DNA of 42,712 nucleotides from Desulfovibrio sp. OttesenSCG-928-A18 (GTDB lineage: Bacteria; Desulfobacterota; Desulfovibrionia; Desulfovibrionales; Desulfovibrionaceae). Of the stretch, positions 17,084-27,326 are shown piece by piece. The notes beneath the pieces are model-generated. The model worked only from the letters and a program-made list of their open reading frames with translations. It made no database searches and had not been told where the DNA came from. The stretch spans positions 1-42,712 of the forward strand of contig JAJDJN010000002.1 in the NCBI GenBank assembly GCA_030267245.1, given 5' to 3'. The number at the start of each line of letters is the position of its first letter. Positions within the stretch are counted from its first letter, which is position 1. A program made the position numbers and the translations under genes.

Positions 17084-19097
17084 TGGAAACCTCTTTCTTT
17101 TCAGGAGTAGCGGCGGGAACTGGCGTTGGCGTTGCCGCGTACCACGCCGCAGGGCGCGGCTCGTAAATGGAATCCGTTATGCCGCTTTGGTATTGGGGAG
17201 TCAGGCCGGGAACCGGGATTTTTGCGCGGGCCGAAAAAACCGGATCGAAGAAATAGAGAATTTGCCGACCGTAGATAGGAGATTGCCCGGCTGTGAAAAT
17301 CAGCATATCGCCGGGCTTTATCACCTTGCCTTGCGAATCTTTCTCCGGCCCGGGGAGCCTCATGCACTCGTCAGGCGTGAGCAGAGGCCTGGCCGTTTCC
17401 GTCACGTTGACGGAGGCGTTTTTCATATGCCCGGTTCTGGAGCCGGAGAGCGAAACCTTTTCTTCCACGACAGTGGTTTTGCCCGTCATATCGGAAAGGG
17501 TTTTGGCCGTTTCAATGGTGTTCGGCGCATAGGCAATGCGGACATGGCAGTTTGCCATGAGCGCGTTATCCTTGCCGTACACGGCGTTGAGTTGGGTAAT
17601 GTCCTGAACGATGATGTAAACTTTGCCGCCGTACCCGGCGATATAGGCCAAAGCCTTTTCCATGATCGGGAGCTTGCCCAGGCTGGTGAACTCGTCCAGC
17701 AGGAGCAAAAGACGGTGTTTGTACCCGGCCTTGCTGGAACCGTCGGCAAATTCCATCTTGGCGCAGATCCGGCGCACAATCATATCCACCATGAGCCGCA
17801 ACAGGGGCCGCATCCGGTCAATGTCAGCCGGGGAAATCACCAAATACAGATTCACGGGCTTTTCATGGTTCATCAGGTCATGGATGCGGAAGTCACAAAA
17901 AGCGGTGTTCAGAGCCACCACCGGATCACGGTAGAGCGCGAGGTTGGTCAACGCCGTGGAAACCACGCCGCTGGCCTCATTCTCTGCTTTATTCAGCATT
18001 TCTCTGGCGGAACTGGCGATAAAGATATGCGCTTTGTCGCCACCTTCAGCACCGGGGAACATTTCCTGAAGCAGCTTGGCGTGATCGGTTTCCACCATTT
18101 CTTTGAACAGGTCTTGAATGGTGCGGCTCTCGTCCGCCAACATGCAGGAGAGGTCATAGAGGGTTGCCGTCCGCTTTTGAGCGTGGCGGGTCATAACGCA
18201 GCAGTGCAGGATAGCCCCGCCGAGCATGGCGAAAGCCGCTTTGCTCCAGTGGTCTTCAAGCCCCTTGCCGTTGGGATCGACCAGCATTGCGGCCATATTC
18301 TGAACATCCGGTATCCCCATCATGGTGTCGATGCGGAGTTCTTCCAGGGGATTGAAACGGGCCGAAGCGCCGGAAGGGTCAGAGGGATCGAAACGCAAAA
18401 CCACCTGATCTTGCGACTTGCGCCACCCGGCAGTTAAAGCCCAGTTTTCGCCTTTAATATCAAGGACGATGCTGGAACCTTCCCAGGCAAGGAGAGTGGG
18501 CAGAATCAGACCCACCCCCTTGCCGGAGCGGGTAGGCGCAAAGACCATGATATGTTCCGGGCCGTTGTGCCGGAGATAGAGTTGCGTTTCTTCGGGCCTG
18601 GATTTGAGCTTCCGCAGCAGAAGCGCCACCCCGGCATACTTTTTCAGCCAGCCGCCCACATAGACGCCCTTGCCTTCAAAGTAGCCCATCGTGCGGATTT
18701 CTTTCTCTTCCGCCCACCGCGCCGAGCCGTGCAGATTGGCGTTGGAGCGCAATTTCTTCTGAAAACAAAGCCAGACGCCGATAATGACGAACTGCGGAAG
18801 CAGGAAAAGAACCTGGCTGTGGGTAATGGCTTGATCAATAAAACCGTAGGTATCGCTTGCCCCGAACCGTTCTTGCCAGACAAAGGCCGACCAAGGGGCA
18901 TACCAGGGAAGACCGAAGGCGATTCCCCACGGCTGGCCGAGTGCTGCCTGATAATCGAAAAACGCCGCAATGCGCTGTGTAGACAGAACCATGCTGCCAA
19001 GACCGAGCAGCAGCATGAACGGCAGATAGAGCCAGCGCAGCGGCGTTTTTTGCGGGGATTTCTCCCCCAAACCGTATTGAACTTTTTTCGCGCACAT
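17061..19097 (-). CDS. traG: type IV coupling protein TraG/VirD4
   Basis: APTRSGKGVGLILPTLLAWEGSSIVLDIKGENW; LLLLDEFTSLGKLPIMEKALAYIAGYG. Confidence 0.95.
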   Translation of the reverse strand: MCAKKVQYGLGEKSPQKTPLRWLYLPFMLLLGLGSMVLSTQRIAAFFDYQAALGQPWGIAFGLPWYAPWSAFVWQERFGASDTYGFIDQAITHSQVLFLLPQFVIIGVWLCFQKKLRSNANLHGSARWAEEKEIRTMGYFEGKGVYVGGWLKKYAGVALLLRKLKSRPEETQLYLRHNGPEHIMVFAPTRSGKGVGLILPTLLAWEGSSIVLDIKGENWALTAGWRKSQDQVVLRFDPSDPSGASARFNPLEELRIDTMMGIPDVQNMAAMLVDPNGKGLEDHWSKAAFAMLGGAILHCCVMTRHAQKRTATLYDLSCMLADESRTIQDLFKEMVETDHAKLLQEMFPGAEGGDKAHIFIASSAREMLNKAENEASGVVSTALTNLALYRDPVVALNTAFCDFRIHDLMNHEKPVNLYLVISPADIDRMRPLLRLMVDMIVRRICAKMEFADGSSKAGYKHRLLLLLDEFTSLGKLPIMEKALAYIAGYGGKVYIIVQDITQLNAVYGKDNALMANCHVRIAYAPNTIETAKTLSDMTGKTTVVEEKVSLSGSRTGHMKNASVNVTETARPLLTPDECMRLPGPEKDSQGKVIKPGDMLIFTAGQSPIYGRQILYFFDPVFSARAKIPVPGLTPQYQSGITDSIYEPRPAAWYAATPTPVPAATPEKKEVSSEQYFVA

Positions 19098-19168
19098 GAC
19101 GTTCTCTTGTGGAGGCCGCCCGCTCAAATAAGGGCGGCGCGGAGTCGGGGCGCGAGGCTCGCAGGAGG
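19095..19168 (-). promoter_or_regulatory. leader element copy B (5' of traG/virD4)
   Basis: CCTGCGAGCctcGCGCCCCgactcCGCGCC then a 7-bp-stem hairpin GCCGCCC-(10 nt)-GGGCGGC ahead of ATG. Confidence 0.5.
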
Positions 19169-19177
19169 GAAATAAAA

Positions 19178-20398
19178 CTACCGCTGCGAGCGGTAGGGGC
19201 GTTCAAAAACTAAATCTTTGGCCACAATGACGTTGAACTGGTAGCCGGGCCGGATTTCCAGCGTGGGCTTGATATTCAGGTTTTTTTGCAGGAGTTGGAG
19301 CGTGGCCTGTCCGAGTTGCGCGGCCAGGGCGGAACCCATTTCATTCTGGAGCGTGGGATTGTCGCTATCACCGCCGCTATCCAGTGAATCCATCGTGTAG
19401 GCCATGCCGCCGCTGATCATGCTCATAAGAATGGCCGAGCCGAAAATACGGAAATAGTGATTGTCCACTTTGTCAGTGTATCCGGCGTAGCCGCTTTGGT
19501 CAGAACCGGGCATGGCTCCAAGGGTGACAGCCGAGCCGTCAGGGAAAACAACGCGGTTCCAGGCCACCAAAACCCGTTCCTGCCCGTAGATTACGCGGGA
19601 ATCATAAACGCCGAAGAGTTTTGCCCCTTGCGGCAGCAACAAGTTGTTTCCCGTGGCCGTGTCAAAGACGTTTTGGGAAACTTGGGCAATGATGTTGCCG
19701 GGCAGATCGGAATTGATGCCTGTCACCATAATGCCGGGAATCACCGCGCCCGTTTTGACTTCATACTTTTGCCCGGCTGTGCGTGAGTGCGGCAGAATCC
19801 AGCTTGTATCTTTCCCGGCCCGGTCAAAGAACGCCTCTTTATCCTTGTCGGCAGCCGGGTCATAGCCGTTTTCCCGCAGCGCGGAAGTATCGGGCATGGA
19901 CATGGAAGGTCTGTCAGGCGCGGAGCCGGAGCCGGGGTACGAAGCCGGAGCCGTGCTTGACTGGCTGGCCTTTTGAACGCCGAGCGGCGCGGAAAGCGCG
20001 GTCAGTTGGGCTTGCGCCTTCATGCGCCGGAGGTTTTCCAATTCCTGACGGTAATTGTCTGATTGGCTTTTATCGGATTGCACCACTATCAGCGGTTCCC
20101 GCTTCGCGCCGTCCTGCGCGGGAGCATCCGGTACAACCAAAGCGGGCGATCCGGCTGGCGGGGCCAGGGCGAGGCCGCGCCCTTCGCCCATGAGCAGCGG
20201 TTTTTCTTCTTCTTTAATATCGACCTTCGGCGTTCCGGCCTGTTCCTCTTCCTGATTATGAGCAAAATTCACGCTGTAAACCAGAATACCGAGCAGGAAC
20301 AGCCCGACCAGCAGCACGGCATAAAGCGGCCATTTGCTCATGCGGGCTGCATCGACCTTTTTTGTCGGCTCCAGACTGTTAGGGGTGGTATCAGACAT
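19178..20398 (-). CDS. trbI: TrbI/VirB10-like T4SS protein
   Basis: N-terminal TM, Pro-rich region, C-terminal TrbI pattern (VMVTGINSDLPGNIIAQVSQNVFDTATGNNLLLPQGAKLFGVYDSR). Confidence 0.92.
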   Translation of the reverse strand: MSDTTPNSLEPTKKVDAARMSKWPLYAVLLVGLFLLGILVYSVNFAHNQEEEQAGTPKVDIKEEEKPLLMGEGRGLALAPPAGSPALVVPDAPAQDGAKREPLIVVQSDKSQSDNYRQELENLRRMKAQAQLTALSAPLGVQKASQSSTAPASYPGSGSAPDRPSMSMPDTSALRENGYDPAADKDKEAFFDRAGKDTSWILPHSRTAGQKYEVKTGAVIPGIMVTGINSDLPGNIIAQVSQNVFDTATGNNLLLPQGAKLFGVYDSRVIYGQERVLVAWNRVVFPDGSAVTLGAMPGSDQSGYAGYTDKVDNHYFRIFGSAILMSMISGGMAYTMDSLDSGGDSDNPTLQNEMGSALAAQLGQATLQLLQKNLNIKPTLEIRPGYQFNVIVAKDLVFERPYRSQR

Positions 20399-20407
20399 GA
20401 TTTCCCC

Positions 20408-20938
20408 CTATTCCATGAGGAAACTGCGAGTAGCATCGTAGGCTTTTCCCGCCGTTTCCTTTGTTTTGTCCGCAGCCTTTTGCAACATGGAACGCTTGAA
20501 CTCTATTTCCGTGCGGCTTTGCCCGGCTTCCGGCTGGCCGCTGGCGGTGTAGGCCCGCGCAATGGATTTTCCCTGTTCCGCTGTGTCCGAAATGCGGAGT
20601 TGCAGATACCACGCGCTTTTTTCGTCCATTGCATCCAGGGTGTAGGCGATAGCCAGGGCATCAGGCCGCGCATCGGGAATCAGCGTAAAACCCTTTGTCC
20701 GCAAACCGTTTTCAAAGGCTTGCACAAAGTTATTGCCCACGTCCTTGGCCGGGACAAGGTGAACGGAGGTATGCCCAGGAGGATACAAAGTAGAGAGGCA
20801 GTCCACGGCATCGGCGGCGATAGCAGTAACGGCGCTCTCTTCCGGCAGCGGCCCGCAGTAGGAACCCACGGGGCCACGCCCCGCGCAGCCGGAAGCCAGC
20901 AACACCATAAGTAACAGCGGAAAAATGAAAGTACGCAT
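20408..20938 (-). CDS. trbH: TrbH-like lipoprotein
   Basis: Lipobox LLASGCAG; position between trbG and trbI. Confidence 0.7.
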   Translation of the reverse strand: MRTFIFPLLLMVLLASGCAGRGPVGSYCGPLPEESAVTAIAADAVDCLSTLYPPGHTSVHLVPAKDVGNNFVQAFENGLRTKGFTLIPDARPDALAIAYTLDAMDEKSAWYLQLRISDTAEQGKSIARAYTASGQPEAGQSRTEIEFKRSMLQKAADKTKETAGKAYDATRSFLME

Positions 20939-21882
20939 TACTTTTTCCCCCTTATGACTTCTACCTTTTCCTGATCGCCGTCTACGCCGACAATGAGCGC
21001 GATCCGCTCAAACAGCCCGTCAACAACCATTGCCGCGTCTTTCACCCGGTAATTCACCAGCACGTCACGGCTTCCCTTGCGGACGAGCAGCACGGGCATT
21101 TCCCCGGACGCGGTTTTCTCCGGCAGCCGGATAAAGGTTTGCCGCCCATCATCATAGACGCGCTCCGGCTTCCAGGCGGCTTTGCCCTTCACTTCGTAGT
21201 TAAAATTCAGTTTGGATAAATCGGCTTGCTGGCCGTCAATGGTGGTGGAGTTCCATTCCTGTTCCTTGGCGGCTTTGGCTTGCCGGGCCGCGCTTTGGCG
21301 GTTCAGCGAATCCGCGTAGAGAAAACCGACATAGGGCGTGTAGCCTTTGCGTTGGGAAACAAGGCGCAGATGATAAACGCGGCGGTTTGTGGTGATAACC
21401 GTGGAGCTTTCAAGCCCGGCATCCACAGGCTTGATAAACAAATGCACTCTGGCGTCAGGGCCGGAGCCAGCCGAACCGGATTCCACCATCCAGCGGGCCG
21501 AGTCACCCACAACGATTTCATTGACCACCTCTCCAGCTTCAAGCTCCACATCGGAAACTTGCATGGGCGTTGCCACAATCGTGGGCAGACTCGCCCCGTG
21601 GACGTAAACCACCTTGCCGCCACCGGACAAAACCGGATCAATATTTTGCCGCGCCCAATCATTCGACAGGCTGAGAGCCTTTTTCTCCTTTGGCGTGAGC
21701 GGCACGACCTTGGGGCTGATATAGTCGATCTCCGGGGTAGCCCCGCCGTTATTTTGGGAGCCACCGATGCCGTCAATGGCCGGAGGATAACCGGGGGGAA
21801 TATCCTGGGCCGCAAATGCGGTATTGGCGCAAAGCGCCAAGGCGAGAGTCAGAAACAGTATCTTTTTCATGGCGAACCTCAT
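20938..21882 (-). CDS. trbG: TrbG/VirB9-like T4SS protein
   Basis: Signal peptide; RRVYHLRLVSQRKGYTPYVGFLY; C-terminal VirB9-like LNFNYEVKG...W.P.RVYDDGRQTFIRLPE. Confidence 0.92.
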   Translation of the reverse strand: MRFAMKKILFLTLALALCANTAFAAQDIPPGYPPAIDGIGGSQNNGGATPEIDYISPKVVPLTPKEKKALSLSNDWARQNIDPVLSGGGKVVYVHGASLPTIVATPMQVSDVELEAGEVVNEIVVGDSARWMVESGSAGSGPDARVHLFIKPVDAGLESSTVITTNRRVYHLRLVSQRKGYTPYVGFLYADSLNRQSAARQAKAAKEQEWNSTTIDGQQADLSKLNFNYEVKGKAAWKPERVYDDGRQTFIRLPEKTASGEMPVLLVRKGSRDVLVNYRVKDAAMVVDGLFERIALIVGVDGDQEKVEVIRGKK

Positions 21883-22613
21883 TGTTCTTTCTGAATGGGA
21901 GTGTTTTGCGCTCCAACGACCTTTCCGGCCGACAGCGCCGTGATGTAAATGCCGCCCGGATTGCGAAGTAGAACAGCGTCTGCCGTGGGCGGGTTGATCT
22001 GGATTGTCACCGTAGCTTCATAGGTGTGGGAATCCAGCATGACGCCCGCATGACTGCGGACGGTTTCAACCCATTCCACCCGGTAGGAATCGGAGCTGAC
22101 AGGCAGCGGCAGACCTTTGATTTCCACATGCACCAGCTTTCCGGTTTTGGCGATTTCATAGGGATTATTGGCCTCATACCATTGGCGCAAAACGCCTTTG
22201 GCGCTTCCGGCCATGAAGAAGGAAAGCCGCTCGATCATTTTTTGCTGGAGTTCAACGTCCGCCGTGACCGTGCGCCAATCACTGATGCACTTGGCAATTT
22301 CGGCCTGAATCAGCCGTTTCGGAGTTGCGCTGGCTCGATCCGCCCGTGCCACAGCCCCCACGTTGCCAAGTTTGTCTACCTCGATGATGTAGGGAACCGT
22401 CTTGACTTGGCTGGCCTGTATGACGTTGCCGGAGATGGAAACCACCGTGATAATCAGGCAGATAAATGCCGCCATGCGCCATTGGGCCGCACGGCTGATA
22501 TAGGAGCCGTAGCGTTCAAGCCATTCCTCTCGCCCGTTCAGGTAGGGGCTTCCCCCTTTTTCCGCTACGGGCGGTTTTGCTTTGGATTTGAAAAAAGACA
22601 TAGATACCACCAT
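21879..22613 (-). CDS. trbF: TrbF/VirB8-like T4SS protein
   Basis: SKAKPPV...NGREEWLERYGSYISRAAQWRMAAFICLI; VPYIIEVDKLG. Confidence 0.9.
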   Translation of the reverse strand: MVVSMSFFKSKAKPPVAEKGGSPYLNGREEWLERYGSYISRAAQWRMAAFICLIITVVSISGNVIQASQVKTVPYIIEVDKLGNVGAVARADRASATPKRLIQAEIAKCISDWRTVTADVELQQKMIERLSFFMAGSAKGVLRQWYEANNPYEIAKTGKLVHVEIKGLPLPVSSDSYRVEWVETVRSHAGVMLDSHTYEATVTIQINPPTADAVLLRNPGGIYITALSAGKVVGAQNTPIQKEQ

Positions 22614-22616
22614 AGG

Positions 22617-23750
22617 TTAAGAGTTTTCGCCGTTGTTCTTTTTATCGTTGCCCATGCGGGCGCGTTCCAGGCGTTCCTGCATTTCCGAGCGGGTACGGGT
22701 ACTAAGAGCTTTTTCCCCTGAACTTTTTGCGTCCTGTCGCGCTCCCCACATGGCTTTCGCCATGCCCGCCGCTTTACCGAGGCCGCTCCCGCCTTCCATT
22801 CCAGCGACCTGGGCCGCGTCTTTCACGTTCTGGACGGTGTTGCTACTAGCGACCATTGCGCCGATAGCAGCGCCACCCACGGCGGCGGCAGAAGCAGTGA
22901 GCGCCGCGCCGCTGGAAACGTGGGAACCGTTGATAATGCCCGCACATACATCCGGCAGGGATTTGACCAGGGCGAGAAGCACCACGGACGCGCCAATGAC
23001 TACAAAAATGTCCTGCAACTCCGCTGTGGACGTGGAAAAACCTTCAATAAAGGCAATGCCCACCCCAAGAACGAGCTGCATGACAAAGAGTTTGAAGGCC
23101 ACGGCCAGAACGTAGCGAATGGCGTTAACGGCATAATCTTTCAAAAAGGCGCTGCCGCCGAAGGCAACCAAAATTATCGCCGCCGCCATTGCAATCATGG
23201 CTTCGCATTTGATGAACACCACTTGCGCGGAAATCAGCGCAAAGCAGACAATGATCACCAGGGCGGCAATAAGCAGAGCAATGGAGTTGCCCGGCGACCA
23301 GATGGAGAGTTTGTCCAGAACCAGTTTGACGAGCTGCATCCCGGTTAAAAATGGAGATTCCGAAGAGTAGCCGCCCGGCGTCAGTTCTCTGCCGATTGCA
23401 CCAAGGCCGTTGATCAGGTTCCAGGCCCATTCCTGATAGTAGTTGATAACGGCCATGAAAAACCCGGCCATGAGCAAGAGCATGACGAACTGTTTCAGAA
23501 TGTCGCCAAGCTGATCACGGTTGAGCGCGGCTTTGATACCCAGGAAGCAGACTTCCAGAATGACCAGCCAGCGGAACACGGTTAGCGCGTACCGCTTCAA
23601 AGTCGGTTCCCAGGTGCTTGTTTTGGTATAAAACTCATGCACCAGCCGGGACACGAAATCTTCATCAGCCGCATACGCCTGTTCCGGCAGAAGCAGGAGC
23701 GCCAGCGCCGGGAGGCAGAGCGCGGCCAAAAACAAAAAATGTTTTTTCAT
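22617..23750 (-). CDS. trbL: TrbL/VirB6-like T4SS membrane protein
   Basis: Signal peptide, multiple TM segments, Gly/Ala-rich C-terminus, position in trb operon. Confidence 0.9.
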   Translation of the reverse strand: MKKHFLFLAALCLPALALLLLPEQAYAADEDFVSRLVHEFYTKTSTWEPTLKRYALTVFRWLVILEVCFLGIKAALNRDQLGDILKQFVMLLLMAGFFMAVINYYQEWAWNLINGLGAIGRELTPGGYSSESPFLTGMQLVKLVLDKLSIWSPGNSIALLIAALVIIVCFALISAQVVFIKCEAMIAMAAAIILVAFGGSAFLKDYAVNAIRYVLAVAFKLFVMQLVLGVGIAFIEGFSTSTAELQDIFVVIGASVVLLALVKSLPDVCAGIINGSHVSSGAALTASAAAVGGAAIGAMVASSNTVQNVKDAAQVAGMEGGSGLGKAAGMAKAMWGARQDAKSSGEKALSTRTRSEMQERLERARMGNDKKNNGENS

Positions 23751-23758
23751 GGCCGCTC

Positions 23759-24559
23759 CTAGAAGGGGTCAGGCTTGGCCTTCGCCTTGCCGATTCGGTC
23801 AGTTTTCAAGGTGTTTCGCCACGCCTCTTCCGACATCTGGCTTTCCTTTTCCGCTTTCATCTGGCTGGCCAAGTTCGACTGCACCTGTGTGGCCATGAGT
23901 TCGCGGAGCTGCCGGGCTTCCTGCACCTGGAGGGCTGAAAGCTGGTTCCCGGCCATAAGCGCCTTTTGCTGGCCGTCAGGCGTGGAAAGCAGCTCGTTAA
24001 GGTATTGATCGAAGCGCCCGGCGTCTTTTTGCAGTTCTTCAAGCTGCTGGCCGGAAAGCTGGAAAGTGGCCTGGGAAGCCTGATCAACCGTTTCGGCCCA
24101 TTTATCCCACTGTTCCCTGTATCTGGCATTTGCCGCCTCTACCTGTTCAGGAGTGGAAGCAGCCAAGCCGCCGAGGAAGTTCAGTTCAGGAAATAAAGAA
24201 TTGAAAACTTCCCCAAGGGCCACAATGTCACCACGTTGGGTTTTCAGTTTGCTGGTGAGGATGGAAAGTCTGGTCAGGCTTCCTTTGACTTCATTGAGCA
24301 GGTTCGCCGGAAGCTGCATGGTGTTCTGCACCATGTTGGCGTACTGCTCGATATTTTGCTGCACCATGCGGATTTGCTGTGCGGTTTGCTGAATATTTTC
24401 GTGGTACTGACCAATGACGTTCTGCAACTGCTCCATGCTGGTAATCCGATCAAGCAGTTGCACCAAATTCGTGCTGCAATTCGTGCATGTAACCGTCAGC
24501 GCATGGGCGGGCGTGGCGAACATCACCAGCACGGCGAGGCTCAAAAGGTACTTTTTCAT
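23759..24559 (-). CDS. trbJ: TrbJ/VirB5-like T4SS protein
   Basis: Signal peptide MKKYLLSLAVLVMFATPAHA; CTNCSTNLVQLLDRI...; coiled-coil rich. Confidence 0.88.
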   Translation of the reverse strand: MKKYLLSLAVLVMFATPAHALTVTCTNCSTNLVQLLDRITSMEQLQNVIGQYHENIQQTAQQIRMVQQNIEQYANMVQNTMQLPANLLNEVKGSLTRLSILTSKLKTQRGDIVALGEVFNSLFPELNFLGGLAASTPEQVEAANARYREQWDKWAETVDQASQATFQLSGQQLEELQKDAGRFDQYLNELLSTPDGQQKALMAGNQLSALQVQEARQLRELMATQVQSNLASQMKAEKESQMSEEAWRNTLKTDRIGKAKAKPDPF

Positions 24560-24577
24560 AAGAACTCCCATAGAAAG

Positions 24578-24602
24578 GCCGGGGGAAACGAGTTCCCCCG
24601 GC
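24578..24602 (-). terminator. GC-rich intercistronic hairpin between trbE and trbJ (possible attenuator)
   Basis: GCCGGGGGAA-acgag-TTCCCCCGGC, perfect 10-bp stem; only weak T-rich follow-up. Confidence 0.4.
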
Positions 24603-24609
24603 GTTGTGG

Positions 24610-27036
24610 TTATGCCGCGCCGCGCTCCCGCAGCCATTCAGATTGCCAGCCGTTCACGCCGTATTCCGCTTCAAGCTCCTGAATACGGGCAATGCTTTCC
24701 TTGTCGGAGGAACCGACAAAGGCCAGCGTCTTGGGGCCAAGGGCAAGCTGCACTTGCCGTCTGCCGAGAGGCGAAACAACGTAGTAATCACGCTTCGGCG
24801 TGGCGCGGGCGATAATGTTGATTTGGGTTTCATTCAGGCCCATGCCTACATAGAGTTCGCGTTGCGCCTCTTGTGTGGCCGTGATGTTGGGCAGGAATAT
24901 TTTTGTCGGGCAGGATTCGGCCAGAACGTCAAGGATGCCGGAGTTTTTAGCATCCGAAAGGCTTTGCGTGGCAAGGATTACCGCGCAATTCGCCTTACGC
25001 ATGACTTTCAGCCATTCCCTGATCTTGGCCCTGAATACCGGGTGGCCGAGCATGATCCACGCTTCATCCAGCACAAGGATGGTCGGCGTCCCGTCCAGTG
25101 ACGTTTCAATGCGGTGGAAAAGGTAGGTCAGAACCGGAATCAGGTTTTTGTCGCCCAGGTTCATCAGGTCTTCAATTTCAAAAACCATCATGGGCGAAAG
25201 CGTCAGATCGTCCGTGTCCGCATCCAGCAGCCGCCCCATTGCCCCTTGCGCGGTGTAATGCTGGATAGCGTCTTTAATCTGGTTATCCTGAACGATGTGG
25301 TAGAAACTGGTCAGGGAACGCAGATTTTCAGGCTGTGCCGACAAGTCCAGCATTGCCGTGTGAATGGCGTTGCGGTGTGACGGCATGACCGTGATTTGCT
25401 GCAACTCCATGAGAGAAGCTATCCACTCTTCCGCCCAGGCCCGTTCCGCTTCCGAGTCGATCCTTTGCAGGGGAGCGAAAGAAAGCTGTTCGGAATTGCC
25501 AATGTTGTAATGCGTCCCGCCGGAGCCGAGGCAGAGCGGAAACATACTCATGCCCTTGTCAAAGGCGTAAATGCGGGAGTTTTCATAGCACCGGAATTGC
25601 GCGCCCAGCGTTGCCAGCAACGTGGATTTACCCGCGCCAGTCGGCCCGAAAATCAATGTGTGACCGAGATCGCCCACATGGATATTGAACCAGAACGGCG
25701 TGGAGTTGTCCGTGGTCAGCACGGCCAGGGGCCGGGAGTTCGGCGGATAGAACGGGCAGGGGCAGACGGGTGAACCCGTCCAGACCGAAGCCAGGGGCAG
25801 CAAATCAGCCAGATTCAGCGTATTGACCATAGGCCGCCGCAGATTGGCGTATCCGTTGCCCGGATGCGTACCGAGCCAGGCTTCCAGTGCGTTGATGTTT
25901 TCAATCCGGCAGCCGAAACCAAGCGTCTGGATATTCCGGCGCAGTTCCCGCGCCCAATCCTGCAACTGCTCCTGATTTTCGTGCATCAGGACGATGCAGG
26001 AAGTCAGATAGCCAGCGCCGACATAACCGCCCTGAACTTCGGTCAGGGCGGTTTCCGCGTCTTCGGCCATAAGCAGCGCGTCACGGTTGGCGCGGGCATT
26101 AGGGTTATTAAAGAACTGGTCAAGAAAGCGATAGACCTGTTGCCGCCAGCCTTTACGGTAGGAGTCTATTTCCTTTGTGGCATCGTATTGATCCAGGCAG
26201 ATGAACCGCGTGGAAAACCGATACTCCAGAGGGAGAGATTCCAAATCCGCGAACATGGCCGGGAAGGATTCTTGCGGCAGTCCGTCAATGGAAATCAGCG
26301 CAAGGTGCTTCCCGCCAAGCCGGGGGATTACTCCCCCGACCAGATCATTGCTGGCAAGAAGGTGATCCAGATACATGGCTTTTTCCGGCACTCGCAGCGG
26401 GTGCAAATCGCCGGAAACACAATGCTGGATATGGGTTAAAAGGTCAGATTGCGTATAGGTTTCACCATCATCGGAATATGCCTCATATTCCGAGAGCCGT
26501 TGCATATGCAGAACCGAAGACAAGGCATCTTCCAGTTCTTCCAGGGTGTTTTGGAACTGCCCCAAGGCTTTTTCCAGTACGGGGCTTGTCGCTGTTCCTG
26601 CCTGTACCTTCCCCGCCGTCCGTGCAGATAATTGGGCCGCCCCAAAGTTCGGCTTGTAGGTGACTGAAAAGACAGTGCTGGTACTGAAACAACGGTTTCC
26701 GCTGAAATAGGCCCGGCGTTCATCGTCAATGAGCTGCGTCACAGGATCGGGGAAATGGCCTTTCTCCTGCGCGGGGTAAGCCCGGTGACTGCTACGGATG
26801 GAATCTATATGGAGCATCCAGCCCGTGCCGAGCAGCCTGATCGCGTTATTGAACTGCGCTGACACAAAAGCCAACTCGTCAGGCGTGGAACTGGCGGTAT
26901 CCTGCCCCCGGATTTCCCAGGCAGCCAGAAAAGAACCGTCTTTGTTGAGAATGACGCCCGGCGCGACCAGCGCGGCGTAGGGGAGCAAATCCGGCAGACC
27001 TTTGGCCCTGGAACGGTAGTCGGTAAGTTTCAGCAT
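24610..27036 (-). CDS. trbE: TrbE/VirB4-like T4SS ATPase
   Basis: LIFGPTGAGKSTLLATLGAQF (Walker A); TILVLDEAWIMLGHPVF (Walker B). Confidence 0.95.
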   Translation of the reverse strand: MLKLTDYRSRAKGLPDLLPYAALVAPGVILNKDGSFLAAWEIRGQDTASSTPDELAFVSAQFNNAIRLLGTGWMLHIDSIRSSHRAYPAQEKGHFPDPVTQLIDDERRAYFSGNRCFSTSTVFSVTYKPNFGAAQLSARTAGKVQAGTATSPVLEKALGQFQNTLEELEDALSSVLHMQRLSEYEAYSDDGETYTQSDLLTHIQHCVSGDLHPLRVPEKAMYLDHLLASNDLVGGVIPRLGGKHLALISIDGLPQESFPAMFADLESLPLEYRFSTRFICLDQYDATKEIDSYRKGWRQQVYRFLDQFFNNPNARANRDALLMAEDAETALTEVQGGYVGAGYLTSCIVLMHENQEQLQDWARELRRNIQTLGFGCRIENINALEAWLGTHPGNGYANLRRPMVNTLNLADLLPLASVWTGSPVCPCPFYPPNSRPLAVLTTDNSTPFWFNIHVGDLGHTLIFGPTGAGKSTLLATLGAQFRCYENSRIYAFDKGMSMFPLCLGSGGTHYNIGNSEQLSFAPLQRIDSEAERAWAEEWIASLMELQQITVMPSHRNAIHTAMLDLSAQPENLRSLTSFYHIVQDNQIKDAIQHYTAQGAMGRLLDADTDDLTLSPMMVFEIEDLMNLGDKNLIPVLTYLFHRIETSLDGTPTILVLDEAWIMLGHPVFRAKIREWLKVMRKANCAVILATQSLSDAKNSGILDVLAESCPTKIFLPNITATQEAQRELYVGMGLNETQINIIARATPKRDYYVVSPLGRRQVQLALGPKTLAFVGSSDKESIARIQELEAEYGVNGWQSEWLRERGAA

Positions 27037-27326
27037 TTGAAACCCCCTACAGGCCGCCAGCGGCTTGCCTTGGCCGGGTAAAACTCCTGTTGCTTGATAT
27101 GCCGCAGCCAGACCCGGCTCATAATCGGGTCAGCCTTTGCCATGCGCCGGAGCGCGAACACCGCCGCAATCCAGAAGCCGACTGCGGACGTGACGGAAAC
27201 AGCCGTCAGACCGCCCACGCCCACCAGCAGCGCGATAAGGGCGCTGGTCATAACCAACTCCCTTTCCGCGCCGAGGATATGGGCATGGCGGTGCAAAGAT
27301 TGATGAATGGGGAGCGGACGGCTCAT
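27030..27326 (-). CDS. trbD: TrbD/VirB3-like protein
   Basis: Short two-TM protein directly upstream of trbE. Confidence 0.85.
   Translation of the reverse strand: MSRPLPIHQSLHRHAHILGAERELVMTSALIALLVGVGGLTAVSVTSAVGFWIAAVFALRRMAKADPIMSRVWLRHIKQQEFYPAKASRWRPVGGFKC

Noticed and set aside
16974-18437. 487-aa plus-strand ORF
   Set aside because: Fully antisense to traG/virD4, whose Walker motifs and codon pattern are clear; no recognisable domain.
20063-20914. 283-aa plus-strand ORF
   Set aside because: Antisense to trbI/trbH; no domain signal.
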